Shown: positions 18,069 through 27,336 of the stretch, piece by piece
Layout: each line of letters starts with the position of its first letter
Position numbering within the stretch: the stretch's first letter is position 1
Origin: Bacteroidia bacterium
GTDB lineage: Bacteria; Bacteroidota; Bacteroidia; B-17B0; Aurantibacillaceae
Length of the DNA: 50,129 bases
Reading direction: 5' to 3'
NCBI GenBank assembly: GCA_016787445.1
Contig: JAEUTQ010000004.1
Location: forward strand, 1-50,129
Position numbers and translations under genes: made by a program
Notes under the pieces: generated by a model
The model's input: only the letters and a program-made list of their open reading frames with translations
Told to the model about the DNA's origin: nothing
The model's database searches: none

Positions 18069-18782
18069 CTACCAGATTCCGAATTGCGCGTGCCACATAC
18101 CTTTAAACCATTTTTCTTTGCCATATTCTTTCTCCATCTCCTTTTTAAGATCATGAATGTTACGCACTTTCTTTTTCTTGGGTGGAGATAGTTGTGCTTC
18201 GTCGGCTTTAATTAACTCCACTTTCTTTGCAAAATATACAATGCCTCCGTCTTCCGTTGCCAAACCTAAAATAGCACCTGGCAATCCGTTGAAACTTTCA
18301 GGACCCGTTGAGGTGGCAATATCATAACTGAACCATGCGTAAATGCGCGTTGTATCATTCGCGCGCCATACAGCCTTGCGACAATTATACCCCGCAATTT
18401 TACGCGTGCTCTCTGTCATTTGCCATTTACGAATAAACAAACTATCTGAAATATGTACCTCTTCACCCCACATATCTTTAATGGTATAACGACTTGAGTT
18501 ATTAAAGTTTTGATACACTTTATTTTTTGATGTCGCCCAGGCAAAATTTTCTTTCAACTCACTTTCCTGTGGCTTAAAGGCAGAACAGGTGTCATTAAAA
18601 AACAATTCGAAGTACTCTAACTTAATTTTATCCTCTTCTTTAATCCAGTTCTTTACATTCTCATCTTTCATTTGTTTGTACAAATTTGTCTTGCGTTCAT
18701 AGGTGATTTTCCCGTAGGTAATTTGGGCATCAACACGCGTCACAAGAAATATAAACGCAAAGAAATAATACAACCTAGTCAT
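18069..18782 (-). CDS. GLPGLI family exported protein
   Basis: A 237-residue protein with signal peptide MTRLYYFFAFIFLVTRVDAQ. The defining motif is present as FNGLPGAILGLATEDGG (about residues 164-180), with the usual preceding IAGYNCRKAVW and YAWFSYDI segments. GLPGLI proteins are a Bacteroidota periplasmic family without an established biochemical role. Their genes often accompany TonB-receptor-like barrels, as here: its ATG at 18782 overlaps the last 8 bases of the barrel gene, so translation is probably coupled. The C-terminus ends in a basic then amphipathic stretch (PPKKKKVRNIHDLKKEMEK) and is close to full length for the family. Confidence 0.88.
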   Translation of the reverse strand: MTRLYYFFAFIFLVTRVDAQITYGKITYERKTNLYKQMKDENVKNWIKEEDKIKLEYFELFFNDTCSAFKPQESELKENFAWATSKNKVYQNFNNSSRYTIKDMWGEEVHISDSLFIRKWQMTESTRKIAGYNCRKAVWRANDTTRIYAWFSYDIATSTGPESFNGLPGAILGLATEDGGIVYFAKKVELIKADEAQLSPPKKKKVRNIHDLKKEMEKEYGKEKWFKGMWHAQFGIW

Positions 18783-21519
18783 ACTCTTCCTCCTCCTCTC
18801 CGGCCTTTGGTTTTTGGCTGGTAAACTTATAAGTTAAACGTAATAAAAAGTATTGACGGATGATTTGCGTTTTAGTATCCACAATTCGGTTATTGGTAAC
18901 AAAACGCTGATTGCTTATGTTTTGATTTAAAATGTCATTCGCGTCAATACCAACAATTAAATTTTTTGCCTTCAAGAAAGAATACTTTGCCGCAGCATTA
19001 AGAATAGTATAATTAATGTTGTAGCCGTTTGCTCTGTTTCCATTGTCAACATATCTGCCCTCGGCCTCAATTACTAAACGCTCAAATAATTTTAATCGGA
19101 AAGAAGCCTCCAGAGAGTAACTGTAATACGGCTGATTTGTTTGAAGACTGATTGTTTGTTTCGGAATATTATAATCGTAATCTCCACCAATACGTGCTTC
19201 AGCGATATCACCAAAGTCCTTCTCTAGATACAAGCCAGGAGAAAAGCTGGTATTTTGTGTTATATTCTTCTCATTATTTACAAACCCAACATTATTATTA
19301 TGACTCGCGCTAAAGTTGTAATCAATCTTAAATAAGCGTTTAAAAACAGGGACTCCTCCTCCCAAATAAATATTAGCGAAATAATTTCCGTCTACATTAA
19401 CCGGCGTTGACACCGCACGACCAATTGAATCAAAATAAGTTTTGTTACTGATTTGATCCAGAGTATTGGTAAAATTTCCGCCACCATAAAAATTAATATC
19501 ACTGATCCCTTTATAGAAATAATAATTAAGATTGATGTTGTTGCTGTATTGCTGTTTCAAATCCGGATTACCAATGTAAATGTTATTCGGATCGCTATTA
19601 TCCGTTACCGGTTGCATTTGACGAAGCTCCGGTAATTGCGCATTCATATTATAGAATATGTTGAGGTTAGAACCTTGATTGATGCGAAACATAGCGTTAG
19701 CTGTAGGTAAAATATTATTGAAAGACCTGCTTAAAAGTTGCCCGCTTGTTAGATTAAAATTTTCCTGATATACATTACGATAGTTTGTTCCGATGCTAAA
19801 ACGGTATTTCTTTACATCGTAAATCAATTTGGCTCCCGCTCTGGAGGTAATTCGTTTGTTTTCAAAATTGTTCGATTGTGTTGTGTTAAAAGCATCGTAC
19901 GCCAGTCCGTCAAAGTCCAAAGTCGTCCGGTTATTTTTATTTTCGTTGTGAGAAAAGCCGCCGCCTACTTCAACCTTAAACTTTTTATTCAGTGGCTCGA
20001 TGTAATTAATTGTAGCATTGTGCTCCAATCTGTAATTTTCCTGTGTTCGCTTTTGCAATAAAGATGAATCGGCCGCCTGTCCGAGATAATATCTGAAATC
20101 GGTATTCAAATTCGTTTTGCTAAGCGCGTTATAATAAGATGGCTGATAGGTAACCGTAAACTGTCTGTCCTTTTTCTTAAAGTTCCTAACTAAACGCAAC
20201 AACACATTGGCATCAATTGTTTCGCTTGTGCCTTTTGTTGTAATTTGTGTAGAACGCGTTAATGTATCGGATGCTGAAATAAACTCATCTGTTTGATTGT
20301 TGTTTGTGCTAGATGTGTTATACACAATTTTTGGCTTGATGGTAAGCTCAGTAAGTGAATCTAATTTATGTTCCCAGCGTAGATTAAAGGTATGACCTTG
20401 ATTCATGCTGGAATTACTCACCACTTGTTTGTTTGTGTAACTGGTGTCTTCTAAAAAATACTGCGTGTTAACTTCTTGTCCGGTGGTAAGATTATTCTGT
20501 TTAAAAGAATAATCTGTGTTCAGTTTTATTTTTTTACCTATTTTATCATTGAAATAAAATCCGCCTTTATAGGTTTGCGGCACCCCTACTTTTCTTTCAC
20601 TCCATCCACTCCATGAATTCGTTTCAGGATCGTAATTATAGTTATTCTCATTATTCAATCCGTATTTATCAATTTCGTCCCAACCAAATCCATCTTTAGG
20701 CGTGTTAGCCGCCAATCCAAACAAAGAAAACTTTCGATTTTTCTTGAATCTATTTACTAAAACATCACCTTCATAAAATTTTTGAAAATCACTGGCGCCT
20801 GCAACCTTACCGAAGTAACCTTTCTTGGCTTCCTCCTTCAGTTGCAAATTCATCACCTTAACAGTCTCGTCTTTGCTTTCAGCATCTTCACTTTTCTTCT
20901 CATAAACTTGTACATTTTCAACCGAAGCTGCATTTAAATTTTTTGTCGCTACCGTTGGATCCGTGCCAAAAAACTCATCGCCATCCACTAAAACCTGACT
21001 CACTTCTTTGCCCTGAACTGTAATTTTTCCTGCTGCATCTACTCGCACGCCGGGTAATTTTTTCAATAAATCTTCTACCGTTGCATCTTGTTTTACTTTA
21101 AATGAATCGACCGTAAACATTAACGTATCTCCCTTATAGTACATCTTATCTTTATGTGCTACAATCTCCACTTCATTTAAAGAAATTGATATTGGAGGCA
21201 ATACAATGTTTTTGAAATTGAAAGCTGAGTCGGTTGGATTAGGAACTAAGAATAAAGTTTTATCGCTGAAGTTAGGATTAGAGATAACAACTAAATACGT
21301 ATCTAATGGAACTTTAATAGGAGTAAAAAAACCATTTTTGTTTAATCGTGAATAACCAACCAGCGTTGAATCTTTAAACTTTAAAGCCATTAAAACGGAG
21401 TTTGAAACTAAGCCTGCCGTGGCAGAATCTTGCTTCATGTTGCCGGATAACTTTAACTGCTGCGCCGGTATCGTGATTACGCAAAATAATAGTATGGCGA
21501 GCGCTAGATTTTTTAGCAT
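18775..21519 (-). CDS. Outer membrane beta-barrel protein, TonB-receptor-like, with carboxypeptidase-like N-terminal domain
   Basis: The 914-residue product starts with a signal peptide (MLKNLALAILLFCVITIPAQ). Residues about 25-115 look like a carboxypeptidase regulatory-like beta domain. Residues about 130-225 are plug-like, with VEDLLKKLPGVRVDAAG, KEVSQVLVDGDEFFG and SVENVQVYEKKSED. The rest alternates aromatic and polar residues as outer-membrane strands and ends FLLRLTYKF before an acidic tail (GEEEEEYD). This is the outer membrane beta-barrel family found with GLPGLI proteins. Substrate is unknown; the acidic tail after the last strand is slightly unusual, since barrels usually end on an aromatic. 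It is co-transcribed with the GLPGLI gene. Confidence 0.88.
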   Translation of the reverse strand: MLKNLALAILLFCVITIPAQQLKLSGNMKQDSATAGLVSNSVLMALKFKDSTLVGYSRLNKNGFFTPIKVPLDTYLVVISNPNFSDKTLFLVPNPTDSAFNFKNIVLPPISISLNEVEIVAHKDKMYYKGDTLMFTVDSFKVKQDATVEDLLKKLPGVRVDAAGKITVQGKEVSQVLVDGDEFFGTDPTVATKNLNAASVENVQVYEKKSEDAESKDETVKVMNLQLKEEAKKGYFGKVAGASDFQKFYEGDVLVNRFKKNRKFSLFGLAANTPKDGFGWDEIDKYGLNNENNYNYDPETNSWSGWSERKVGVPQTYKGGFYFNDKIGKKIKLNTDYSFKQNNLTTGQEVNTQYFLEDTSYTNKQVVSNSSMNQGHTFNLRWEHKLDSLTELTIKPKIVYNTSSTNNNQTDEFISASDTLTRSTQITTKGTSETIDANVLLRLVRNFKKKDRQFTVTYQPSYYNALSKTNLNTDFRYYLGQAADSSLLQKRTQENYRLEHNATINYIEPLNKKFKVEVGGGFSHNENKNNRTTLDFDGLAYDAFNTTQSNNFENKRITSRAGAKLIYDVKKYRFSIGTNYRNVYQENFNLTSGQLLSRSFNNILPTANAMFRINQGSNLNIFYNMNAQLPELRQMQPVTDNSDPNNIYIGNPDLKQQYSNNINLNYYFYKGISDINFYGGGNFTNTLDQISNKTYFDSIGRAVSTPVNVDGNYFANIYLGGGVPVFKRLFKIDYNFSASHNNNVGFVNNEKNITQNTSFSPGLYLEKDFGDIAEARIGGDYDYNIPKQTISLQTNQPYYSYSLEASFRLKLFERLVIEAEGRYVDNGNRANGYNINYTILNAAAKYSFLKAKNLIVGIDANDILNQNISNQRFVTNNRIVDTKTQIIRQYFLLRLTYKFTSQKPKAGEEEEEYD

Positions 21520-21837
21520 ATAATTATCCGAAGGTATAATTCCCTTTCTACAAAAAAGTTACACGAGGCTAATGTATAAAATGCCCTTTTGCGCTCAGTT
21601 TAATTTAGAAAATTTAACAACAATAGACATAAAATACTGATTTTTAAAGTCCTAGTAATAAAAACTAATCCTCCATTTGCCTAGCCTTTTTCATAATAAA
21701 ATGTACTTTTGCTCATACTAATACTCAATCTAAACTCTTAATCTTCCTATGAAATAACCATGTTTCCTTAGACACCAGTATTAAATGAAAACAATTTGGT
21801 TATACTATATGGCTTTTAAAAAACAAATTACTTACAT
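21520..21837. other. Intergenic region with gcvT promoter and long 5' leader
   Basis: This 318-bp gap lies between divergent genes. It holds the gcvT promoter near 21704 and a leader of about 120 bases. I looked for glycine-riboswitch features and saw none. Two 7-bp complementary pairs interleave: TAATACT (21719-21725) with AGTATTA (21777-21783), and ATAACCA (21754-21760) with TGGTTAT (21797-21803). That order would allow an H-type pseudoknot, but chance is quite possible in AT-rich DNA. Confidence 0.4.
21676..21711 (+). promoter_or_regulatory. Probable promoter of gcvT-comB
   Basis: TACTTTTG at 21704-21711 matches the -7 consensus. The nearest TTTG upstream is at 21676-21679, 24 bp away, a little longer than usual. 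Transcription would begin near 21717. Confidence 0.5.
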
Positions 21838-22920
21838 ATGAAAAATACAGCTTTATACAACAAACACGTAGCGCTTGGCGCAAAAATTATTCCGTTTGCA
21901 GGTTACAATATGCCGGTTTCTTATTCAGGCTTAAACGAAGAACATTTAACCGTTAGAAACGGGGTTGGCGTATTTGATGTAAGTCATATGGGTGAGTTCA
22001 GATTGAAGGGAGATAAAGCTTTAGATTTAATTCAAAAAGTTACATCCAACGATGCATCTAAATTAACCGATGGAAAAGTACAATACTCTTGTTTACCAAA
22101 TGACAAAGGCGGAATTGTTGATGATCTATTAGTGTATCGCTATAAGGCGGATGAATATTACTTGGTTGTGAATGCTTCTAATATCGAGAAAGATTGGAAC
22201 TGGATTAAACAATTTAATACTTACGGTGTGGAGATGCTGGACATGTCGAACGACATGAGTTTATTGGCCGTACAAGGACCAAAAGCTTTGACGACACTTC
22301 AAAAATTAACTGATGTTGATTTATCGAAAATGGAATATTATACATTTTGTATCGGTAAAATGGCAGGTATTAATGATGTGATTATTTCCAATACAGGTTA
22401 TACCGGTGCGGGTGGATTTGAAATTTACGTGATGAATGCGGATGCAGAAAAAATGTGGGATGCTGTTTTTGAAGCCGGAAAAGAATTCGGAATTAAACCA
22501 ATTGGATTAGGTGCGCGTGATACTTTACGTTTGGAAATGGGTTTCTGTTTATACGGAAATGATATTGATGATACCACTTCTCCAATCGAAGCGGGATTAG
22601 GCTGGATTACTAAATTCACTAAAGACTTTACCAATCGCGCGGCTATTGAAAAACACAAAACAGAAGGCGTTACCCGCAAGTTAGTAGGGTTTGAAATGAT
22701 TGACAGAGGTATTCCTCGTCACGATTATCCGATTGCTGATGCGAATGGAACTATTATCGGAAAAGTAACTTCAGGTACTCAATCACCAAGTTTAAATAAA
22801 GCGATTGGTATGGGTTATGTACAAACTGCTTTTGCTGTCGCTGACACTGAAATTTTTATTATCATTCGCGATAAGCCTATTAAAGCTAAAGTGGTAAAAA
22901 TTCCTTTTTTGAAAAAATAA
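21838..22920 (+). CDS. gcvT: Glycine cleavage system T protein (aminomethyltransferase)
   Basis: This 360-residue enzyme passes the methylene carbon from the lipoyl arm of H protein to tetrahydrofolate, releasing ammonia. Recognisable motifs are [20 protein letters not shown] at the start, [30 protein letters not shown] and [20 protein letters not shown]. Length and order are normal for the family. comB follows with no gap: its TTG start lies directly after the TAA. The genes for the P and H proteins are not in the window. Confidence 0.96.
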   Translation: MKNTALYNKHVALGAKIIPFAGYNMPVSYSGLNEEHLTVRNGVGVFDVSHMGEFRLKGDKALDLIQKVTSNDASKLTDGKVQYSCLPNDKGGIVDDLLVYRYKADEYYLVVNASNIEKDWNWIKQFNTYGVEMLDMSNDMSLLAVQGPKALTTLQKLTDVDLSKMEYYTFCIGKMAGINDVIISNTGYTGAGGFEIYVMNADAEKMWDAVFEAGKEFGIKPIGLGARDTLRLEMGFCLYGNDIDDTTSPIEAGLGWITKFTKDFTNRAAIEKHKTEGVTRKLVGFEMIDRGIPRHDYPIADANGTIIGKVTSGTQSPSLNKAIGMGYVQTAFAVADTEIFIIIRDKPIKAKVVKIPFLKK

Positions 22921-23652
22921 TTGAGCGAAGAAAAGAAATATAAAATCGATGCTTGCTTTTCACCGCATCTTTATCCCATCTATGAGGATAAAGAAAGCAT
23001 TGTGGTGGTGATTGATGTATTCAGAGCTACTTCGGCGATTTGCGTTGCGTTTCATTATGGAGCAGATAAAATTATTCCCGTTGCGAAAGTGGAAGAAGCC
23101 GCTGAATATAAAAAGCAAGGTTTTTTAGCAGGAGCCGAACGAGATGCCATCAAATTAGAGGGATTTGATTTTGGAAATTCTCCTTACGATTACATGGGCG
23201 ATCATGTAAAAGGAAAAACAATTGCACTAACTACCACCAATGGAACACAAGCTATCGAGGCAGCAAGACAAGCTTACAAAGTTGTAATTGGTTCTTTTTT
23301 AAACATCGATGTGCTTTGTCAATGGCTCGTAAAGCAAAACAGAAATGTATTATTACTTTGCTCGGGTTGGAAAAATAAATTTAATCTGGAGGATTCTTTA
23401 TACGCAGGTGCCGTTACACAAAAAATGCTGGAGCTTTCCGACGATTTTAAATTAGGTGATGGTTGCTTAGCTCTTAAATATTTGTTTGTGCAAGCGCAAC
23501 ACGAACCAATAAAATACTTAGTTCATGCTTCACACAAAGAAAGACTTTCACGCTTAGGATTGAAAAAAGACATAAAGTTTTGTTTGACGCCTAACGCTGC
23601 TCCCGTTATTCCTGTTTTAGAAGGAAAGTATTTAGTTAAGCTGCAAGACTAA
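22921..23652 (+). CDS. comB: 2-phosphosulfolactate phosphatase family protein
   Basis: A 243-residue protein with the ComB motifs VVVIDVFRATSAICVAFHYG and GKTIALTTTNGTQAIEAAR, followed by LLLCSGWKNKFNLEDSLYAG. In methanogens ComB removes phosphate from 2-phosphosulfolactate on the way to coenzyme M. Bacteroidota do not make coenzyme M, so here it may work in sulfolactate or sulfonolipid metabolism, or on another phosphate ester; that is inference. The start is TTG at 22921, immediately after the gcvT stop; no upstream ATG is possible without entering gcvT. Its TAA and the rodA stop share the four bases CTAA at 23649-23652. Confidence 0.85.
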   Translation: MSEEKKYKIDACFSPHLYPIYEDKESIVVVIDVFRATSAICVAFHYGADKIIPVAKVEEAAEYKKQGFLAGAERDAIKLEGFDFGNSPYDYMGDHVKGKTIALTTTNGTQAIEAARQAYKVVIGSFLNIDVLCQWLVKQNRNVLLLCSGWKNKFNLEDSLYAGAVTQKMLELSDDFKLGDGCLALKYLFVQAQHEPIKYLVHASHKERLSRLGLKKDIKFCLTPNAAPVIPVLEGKYLVKLQD

Positions 23653-24962
23653 CGCAAAATCAATAAACGATTTGCATCGAGCTTTATAAAAATAAATAAC
23701 AAAATTGTAAAGCTCCACAACGAGGATCCGCCATAACTGAAAAACGGTAGTGGAATTCCAATTACCGGCATTAAGCCAATCGTCATTCCGATATTAATAC
23801 ATAAGTGGAAAAACAATATAGACGCCACACCATATCCATAAATTCTACTGAACGGCGATCGTTGTCGCTCACTTAAAAACACTACGCGCAGAATTAAAAA
23901 CAACTCCAGGATTACCACAATTGAACTTCCAACAAAGCCCCACTCCTCTCCTACTGTACAGAAAATAAAATCTGTGTCTTGCTCCGGCACAAAATCGTAT
24001 TTGGTTTGTGTACCTTCCAAATAACCTTTGCCCCAAAATCCGCCGGAGCCAATAGCAATCTTCGCTTGATTAACGTTGTATCCTTCCTTTTTTAAATCCA
24101 CTTCATTTCTTCCCAATAACACATCTATCCTTACTCGTTGATGCGGTTCCAAATGTTCGTACACGTAATTTGTTCCTAATACCACGCCAGCTGCGCCTAA
24201 ATAAATCAATACAGCAAACAGAATGTTTTTCTTGGTTCGGCGTATAAATAAAAACCCACAAGCCGTTATCACACCCATCCATATTAAGAGCGTATTTGTT
24301 TCAGCAACGACAAGCGACAACACGAACAATATCACTGTGATGAGTCCGAATATTAAAATGTTAATCGAAAGCCCTTCTCGGTATAATACAATAATGAATG
24401 CGACAAACACAATGGCTAATCCGGTTTCATCCTGCAACACTTTAATGATTAACATCGGAACGATTAAGAAAGTAACAGCAATAAAAGTATTCTTGTAATT
24501 TTTAAATAAGTCTTTAAATCTTAGTCGGTACCGACTTAATACAATCAAGTTTTCATTACTTAAAAATTTAGCGAGTGCTAAGCTTGTGGCGAATTTCATA
24601 AACTCAGCGGGCTGTATACCAAAATCTCCAAACCTGAACCACGATCGACTACCTTTTACTTCACGACCTAAAAAAGGAACAAGCAAACACAAAAGTAGGA
24701 TTATGGCATAAAACCAATAAGCGAAAACTGTATAAAATCCGGCATCAATTACTAAAATGGAAAATGCCAATATAGCTGCGCCGGCAATCCATATCAGCTG
24801 TTTGCCATATTTCTGACTAATGTCCAAGATGTTTTTATGCTCTTCATTATATACGGCCGCATAAATATTTAACCACCCCATTAAAACCAAAAGCGTATAG
24901 GTGATGACCGTTATCCTGTCAACACCATAGAACAAACTATTTTCGTTTCGTCTTAATGCCAT
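23649..24962 (-). CDS. rodA: Rod shape-determining SEDS glycosyltransferase RodA
   Basis: A 437-residue polytopic membrane protein of the SEDS family that polymerises lipid II glycans with PBP2 during side-wall growth. It has about ten membrane segments and the family landmarks GSRSWFRFGDFGIQPAEFMK and, near the C-terminus, GLMPVIGIPLPFFSYGGSSL. The loop GSGGFWGKGYLEGTQTKYDF followed by VPEQDTDFIF is also characteristic. Its ATG overlaps the mrdA stop by one base (TAATG), consistent with coupled translation of the two partner enzymes. It is the last gene of the cell-shape cluster. Confidence 0.95.
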   Translation of the reverse strand: MALRRNENSLFYGVDRITVITYTLLVLMGWLNIYAAVYNEEHKNILDISQKYGKQLIWIAGAAILAFSILVIDAGFYTVFAYWFYAIILLLCLLVPFLGREVKGSRSWFRFGDFGIQPAEFMKFATSLALAKFLSNENLIVLSRYRLRFKDLFKNYKNTFIAVTFLIVPMLIIKVLQDETGLAIVFVAFIIVLYREGLSINILIFGLITVILFVLSLVVAETNTLLIWMGVITACGFLFIRRTKKNILFAVLIYLGAAGVVLGTNYVYEHLEPHQRVRIDVLLGRNEVDLKKEGYNVNQAKIAIGSGGFWGKGYLEGTQTKYDFVPEQDTDFIFCTVGEEWGFVGSSIVVILELFLILRVVFLSERQRSPFSRIYGYGVASILFFHLCINIGMTIGLMPVIGIPLPFFSYGGSSLWSFTILLFIFIKLDANRLLILR

Positions 24963-26818
24963 TAGTGGAATTCTGTTGTGATTAAGTTTTTACCTTGGAT
25001 TAAATCCACTGCTTCCATTTTCTTTTCCAATTCAGGTCGCGTTACTTTTCCGGTGACATATTTTTCAATCATTAAACTCACGATAGGTGCCGACCAGGTT
25101 CCTCCGAATCCGGCATTCTCTATTAAACAAGCAATCACAATTTGTGGTTTTTCACGTGGAGCAAAAGCCATGAATACAGCGTGTGATTTTCCATGAGGAT
25201 TTTCTGCAGTTCCTGTTTTACCACAAGCCACCACTCCCGGAATACGCGAGTAATAAGCTGTACCCGCGTCGAAGCAGCGTTGCATGCCGTCAATCACATT
25301 TGTATAGGCCTCTTGATTTTGAACTCCTACATAAACTTTCTCTTTAAACTTTTTATCTATTTCCTTTTCATTACCTATGCCCTTTACGGTATGCGGAATA
25401 TAATAATAACCTCTATTGGCAATCGTAGCAACCACATTGGCCATTTGCAGCGGCATCAATAAAAGTTCCGCCTGTCCAATACCTAAAGAAACAATCGTAT
25501 TACTTCGCCAACCATTCTTTCCAAATACTTTATCGTAATATTTAACGGAAGGAACTTTACCCGGCCTGTCGTAAGGTAAATCCGTTCCCAATTTTGTGCC
25601 CGGACCAAAAGACATAACCATATCGCGCCAGTGATTATAGCCATCTATGAATTTTGGGTATTTCTTTTGATCGACAATTTCTCTGAACACATAACTGTAA
25701 TATGAATTGCACGATTGCGCTACTGAATTCACTAAGTCTACCGGTCCGTGCGGGTGACATTTTGGTTTACCTCCCATTGGAGGATAACCTCTGGCGCAAG
25801 GATACATAGTAGAACGATTTATCAGTCCGTCATTTTGTGCAATGAGCGCGTCAATTAATTTAAACGTTGAGCCGGGAGGATACTCCGCCTGAATAGCCCG
25901 ATTGAATAATGGCAAGGTTGAGTCGTAAACTAACTTTGCAAAATTTTTATTTCTCTCTTTTCCTCCTACCAATAAATTAGGATCGTAACCCGGTGCTGAA
26001 ATCAAACATAAAATTTCTCCGGTTGAAGGTTCAATCGCTACCAAGGCTCCCTTCTTTCCCTTCATTAAACGCTCGCCATATTCTTGCAAAGAAGCATCAA
26101 TGGTACAATATAACGGTTTGCCCGCTACGGCAGCGGTGTCGTACTTACCATTCATGTATCTGCCTACTTCCTTGTTGTGTACATCCTTCACTACAATTCG
26201 TGTTCCTTTTTTTCCGCGCAAAGCCTCTTCATAGCTTCTTTCCATGCCGCTTATACCGATGTAGTCACCCTCTTTGTAATACGAATCCTTTTCGGCTTTT
26301 TCCTTTGAAACCTCACCAATGTATCCTAACAAATGGGCTGCAATTGGTCGCGGGTATTTCCGTACCGTACGAGATTGTACATAGAAACCTCTGAACCGGT
26401 ATAATTTCTCCTGAAGCTTAGCGTTCGTAGCACTCGACATTTGCTTTTCGAAAATACTTTGTTTGCGCGGTGAGTTCGGTGCCTGACAAGCCTTTTTTAT
26501 CCGCTTCAAGAATTCCTCTTTTGTAATTTCCAAAATTTCACAAAGCGCCATGGTATCGCAGCCCTTCACTAATTTTGGCGTTACCATTAAATCATACGAC
26601 GCTTCATTAATCACCAATAACTTTCCGTTACGGTCATAGATAAATCCCCGTGGCGGATATTCGGTTAAAGTTTGGAGCGCGTTGTTACGGGCAGAGGCTT
26701 CGTAGCTCTTATCAATCACCTGCAAATAAAACAAACGAATAATGTATACAATGGCAATCAGCACAAAGAATCCGCCGATGATGAATTTTCTATCTGCCAA
26801 TTGCGCGTTGTTGTTCAT
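24962..26818 (-). CDS. mrdA: Penicillin-binding protein 2 (peptidoglycan transpeptidase)
   Basis: A 618-residue class B PBP that cross-links peptidoglycan with RodA. It has an N-terminal membrane anchor (IIGGFFVLIAIVYIIRLFYL), a dimerisation domain with PPRGFIYDRNGKLLVINEAS, and a transpeptidase domain. The three catalytic motifs are visible: S-T-F-K in YPPGSTFKLIDA, S-C-N in AQSCNSYYSY, and K-T-G in ACGKTGTAENPHG. Length and motif spacing are normal. It overlaps mreD upstream and rodA downstream by one base each. Confidence 0.95.
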   Translation of the reverse strand: MNNNAQLADRKFIIGGFFVLIAIVYIIRLFYLQVIDKSYEASARNNALQTLTEYPPRGFIYDRNGKLLVINEASYDLMVTPKLVKGCDTMALCEILEITKEEFLKRIKKACQAPNSPRKQSIFEKQMSSATNAKLQEKLYRFRGFYVQSRTVRKYPRPIAAHLLGYIGEVSKEKAEKDSYYKEGDYIGISGMERSYEEALRGKKGTRIVVKDVHNKEVGRYMNGKYDTAAVAGKPLYCTIDASLQEYGERLMKGKKGALVAIEPSTGEILCLISAPGYDPNLLVGGKERNKNFAKLVYDSTLPLFNRAIQAEYPPGSTFKLIDALIAQNDGLINRSTMYPCARGYPPMGGKPKCHPHGPVDLVNSVAQSCNSYYSYVFREIVDQKKYPKFIDGYNHWRDMVMSFGPGTKLGTDLPYDRPGKVPSVKYYDKVFGKNGWRSNTIVSLGIGQAELLLMPLQMANVVATIANRGYYYIPHTVKGIGNEKEIDKKFKEKVYVGVQNQEAYTNVIDGMQRCFDAGTAYYSRIPGVVACGKTGTAENPHGKSHAVFMAFAPREKPQIVIACLIENAGFGGTWSAPIVSLMIEKYVTGKVTRPELEKKMEAVDLIQGKNLITTEFH

Positions 26819-27336
26819 TAGCGACGACGTGTTGATTTATAAAACAAATACTGAATCACGTAAACGAATACAAATGTTCCAATGGTGCTTAAAATAATTC
26901 TGAACAGTGTATAGAAAAATTCATTCCACCTGAACACTTCCAAAAAGAAAAATGCAAAGTGATGAATAAAAATTAAAGTTCCGGCATAGGTAATAAACCA
27001 AGCCGGCCCCATATCATCAATGTTTGGTTCCAGGCCTGCCTCATAGCCATCGCGTGGGGCAATAAACTCAAGTAAGTAATGACGAGAGAATCCCATTAAG
27101 GTACAAGCAGCCGCATGCATACCGGCCGTGTCATAAAACGCATCGAGAGTGAGTCCAACAATAAAAGAAGCAAAAAGTAAAACTAATTTTGGCGTATCGA
27201 AAGGCATCAGCAAAATAATCAATACATATGGAAGTAAAATAATGTAGCTTCCCAAATGTATATTTTGTACAATGAGCACTTGCATTAATACAAGAACGAT
27301 ATAACGTAAAATATTTACACCAATGGTACCGCTCAT
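26818..27336 (-). CDS. mreD: Rod shape-determining protein MreD
   Basis: A 172-residue membrane protein with five or so hydrophobic segments (for example YIVLVLMQVLIVQNIHLG and LLFASFIVGLTLDAFYDTAG). MreD sequences are poorly conserved, so the call rests on size, topology, the L-D-x-F-x-D-T-x-G-x-H pattern and its position between mreC and mrdA. It overlaps the mreC stop by four bases (ATGA) and the mrdA start by one base. It belongs to the elongasome at the inner membrane. Confidence 0.9.
   Translation of the reverse strand: MSGTIGVNILRYIVLVLMQVLIVQNIHLGSYIILLPYVLIILLMPFDTPKLVLLFASFIVGLTLDAFYDTAGMHAAACTLMGFSRHYLLEFIAPRDGYEAGLEPNIDDMGPAWFITYAGTLIFIHHFAFFFLEVFRWNEFFYTLFRIILSTIGTFVFVYVIQYLFYKSTRRR

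Noticed and set aside
21712..21837. Glycine riboswitch before gcvT
   Set aside because: The leader lacks the conserved G-rich aptamer core segments of that class and is too AT-rich and short for a tandem aptamer.
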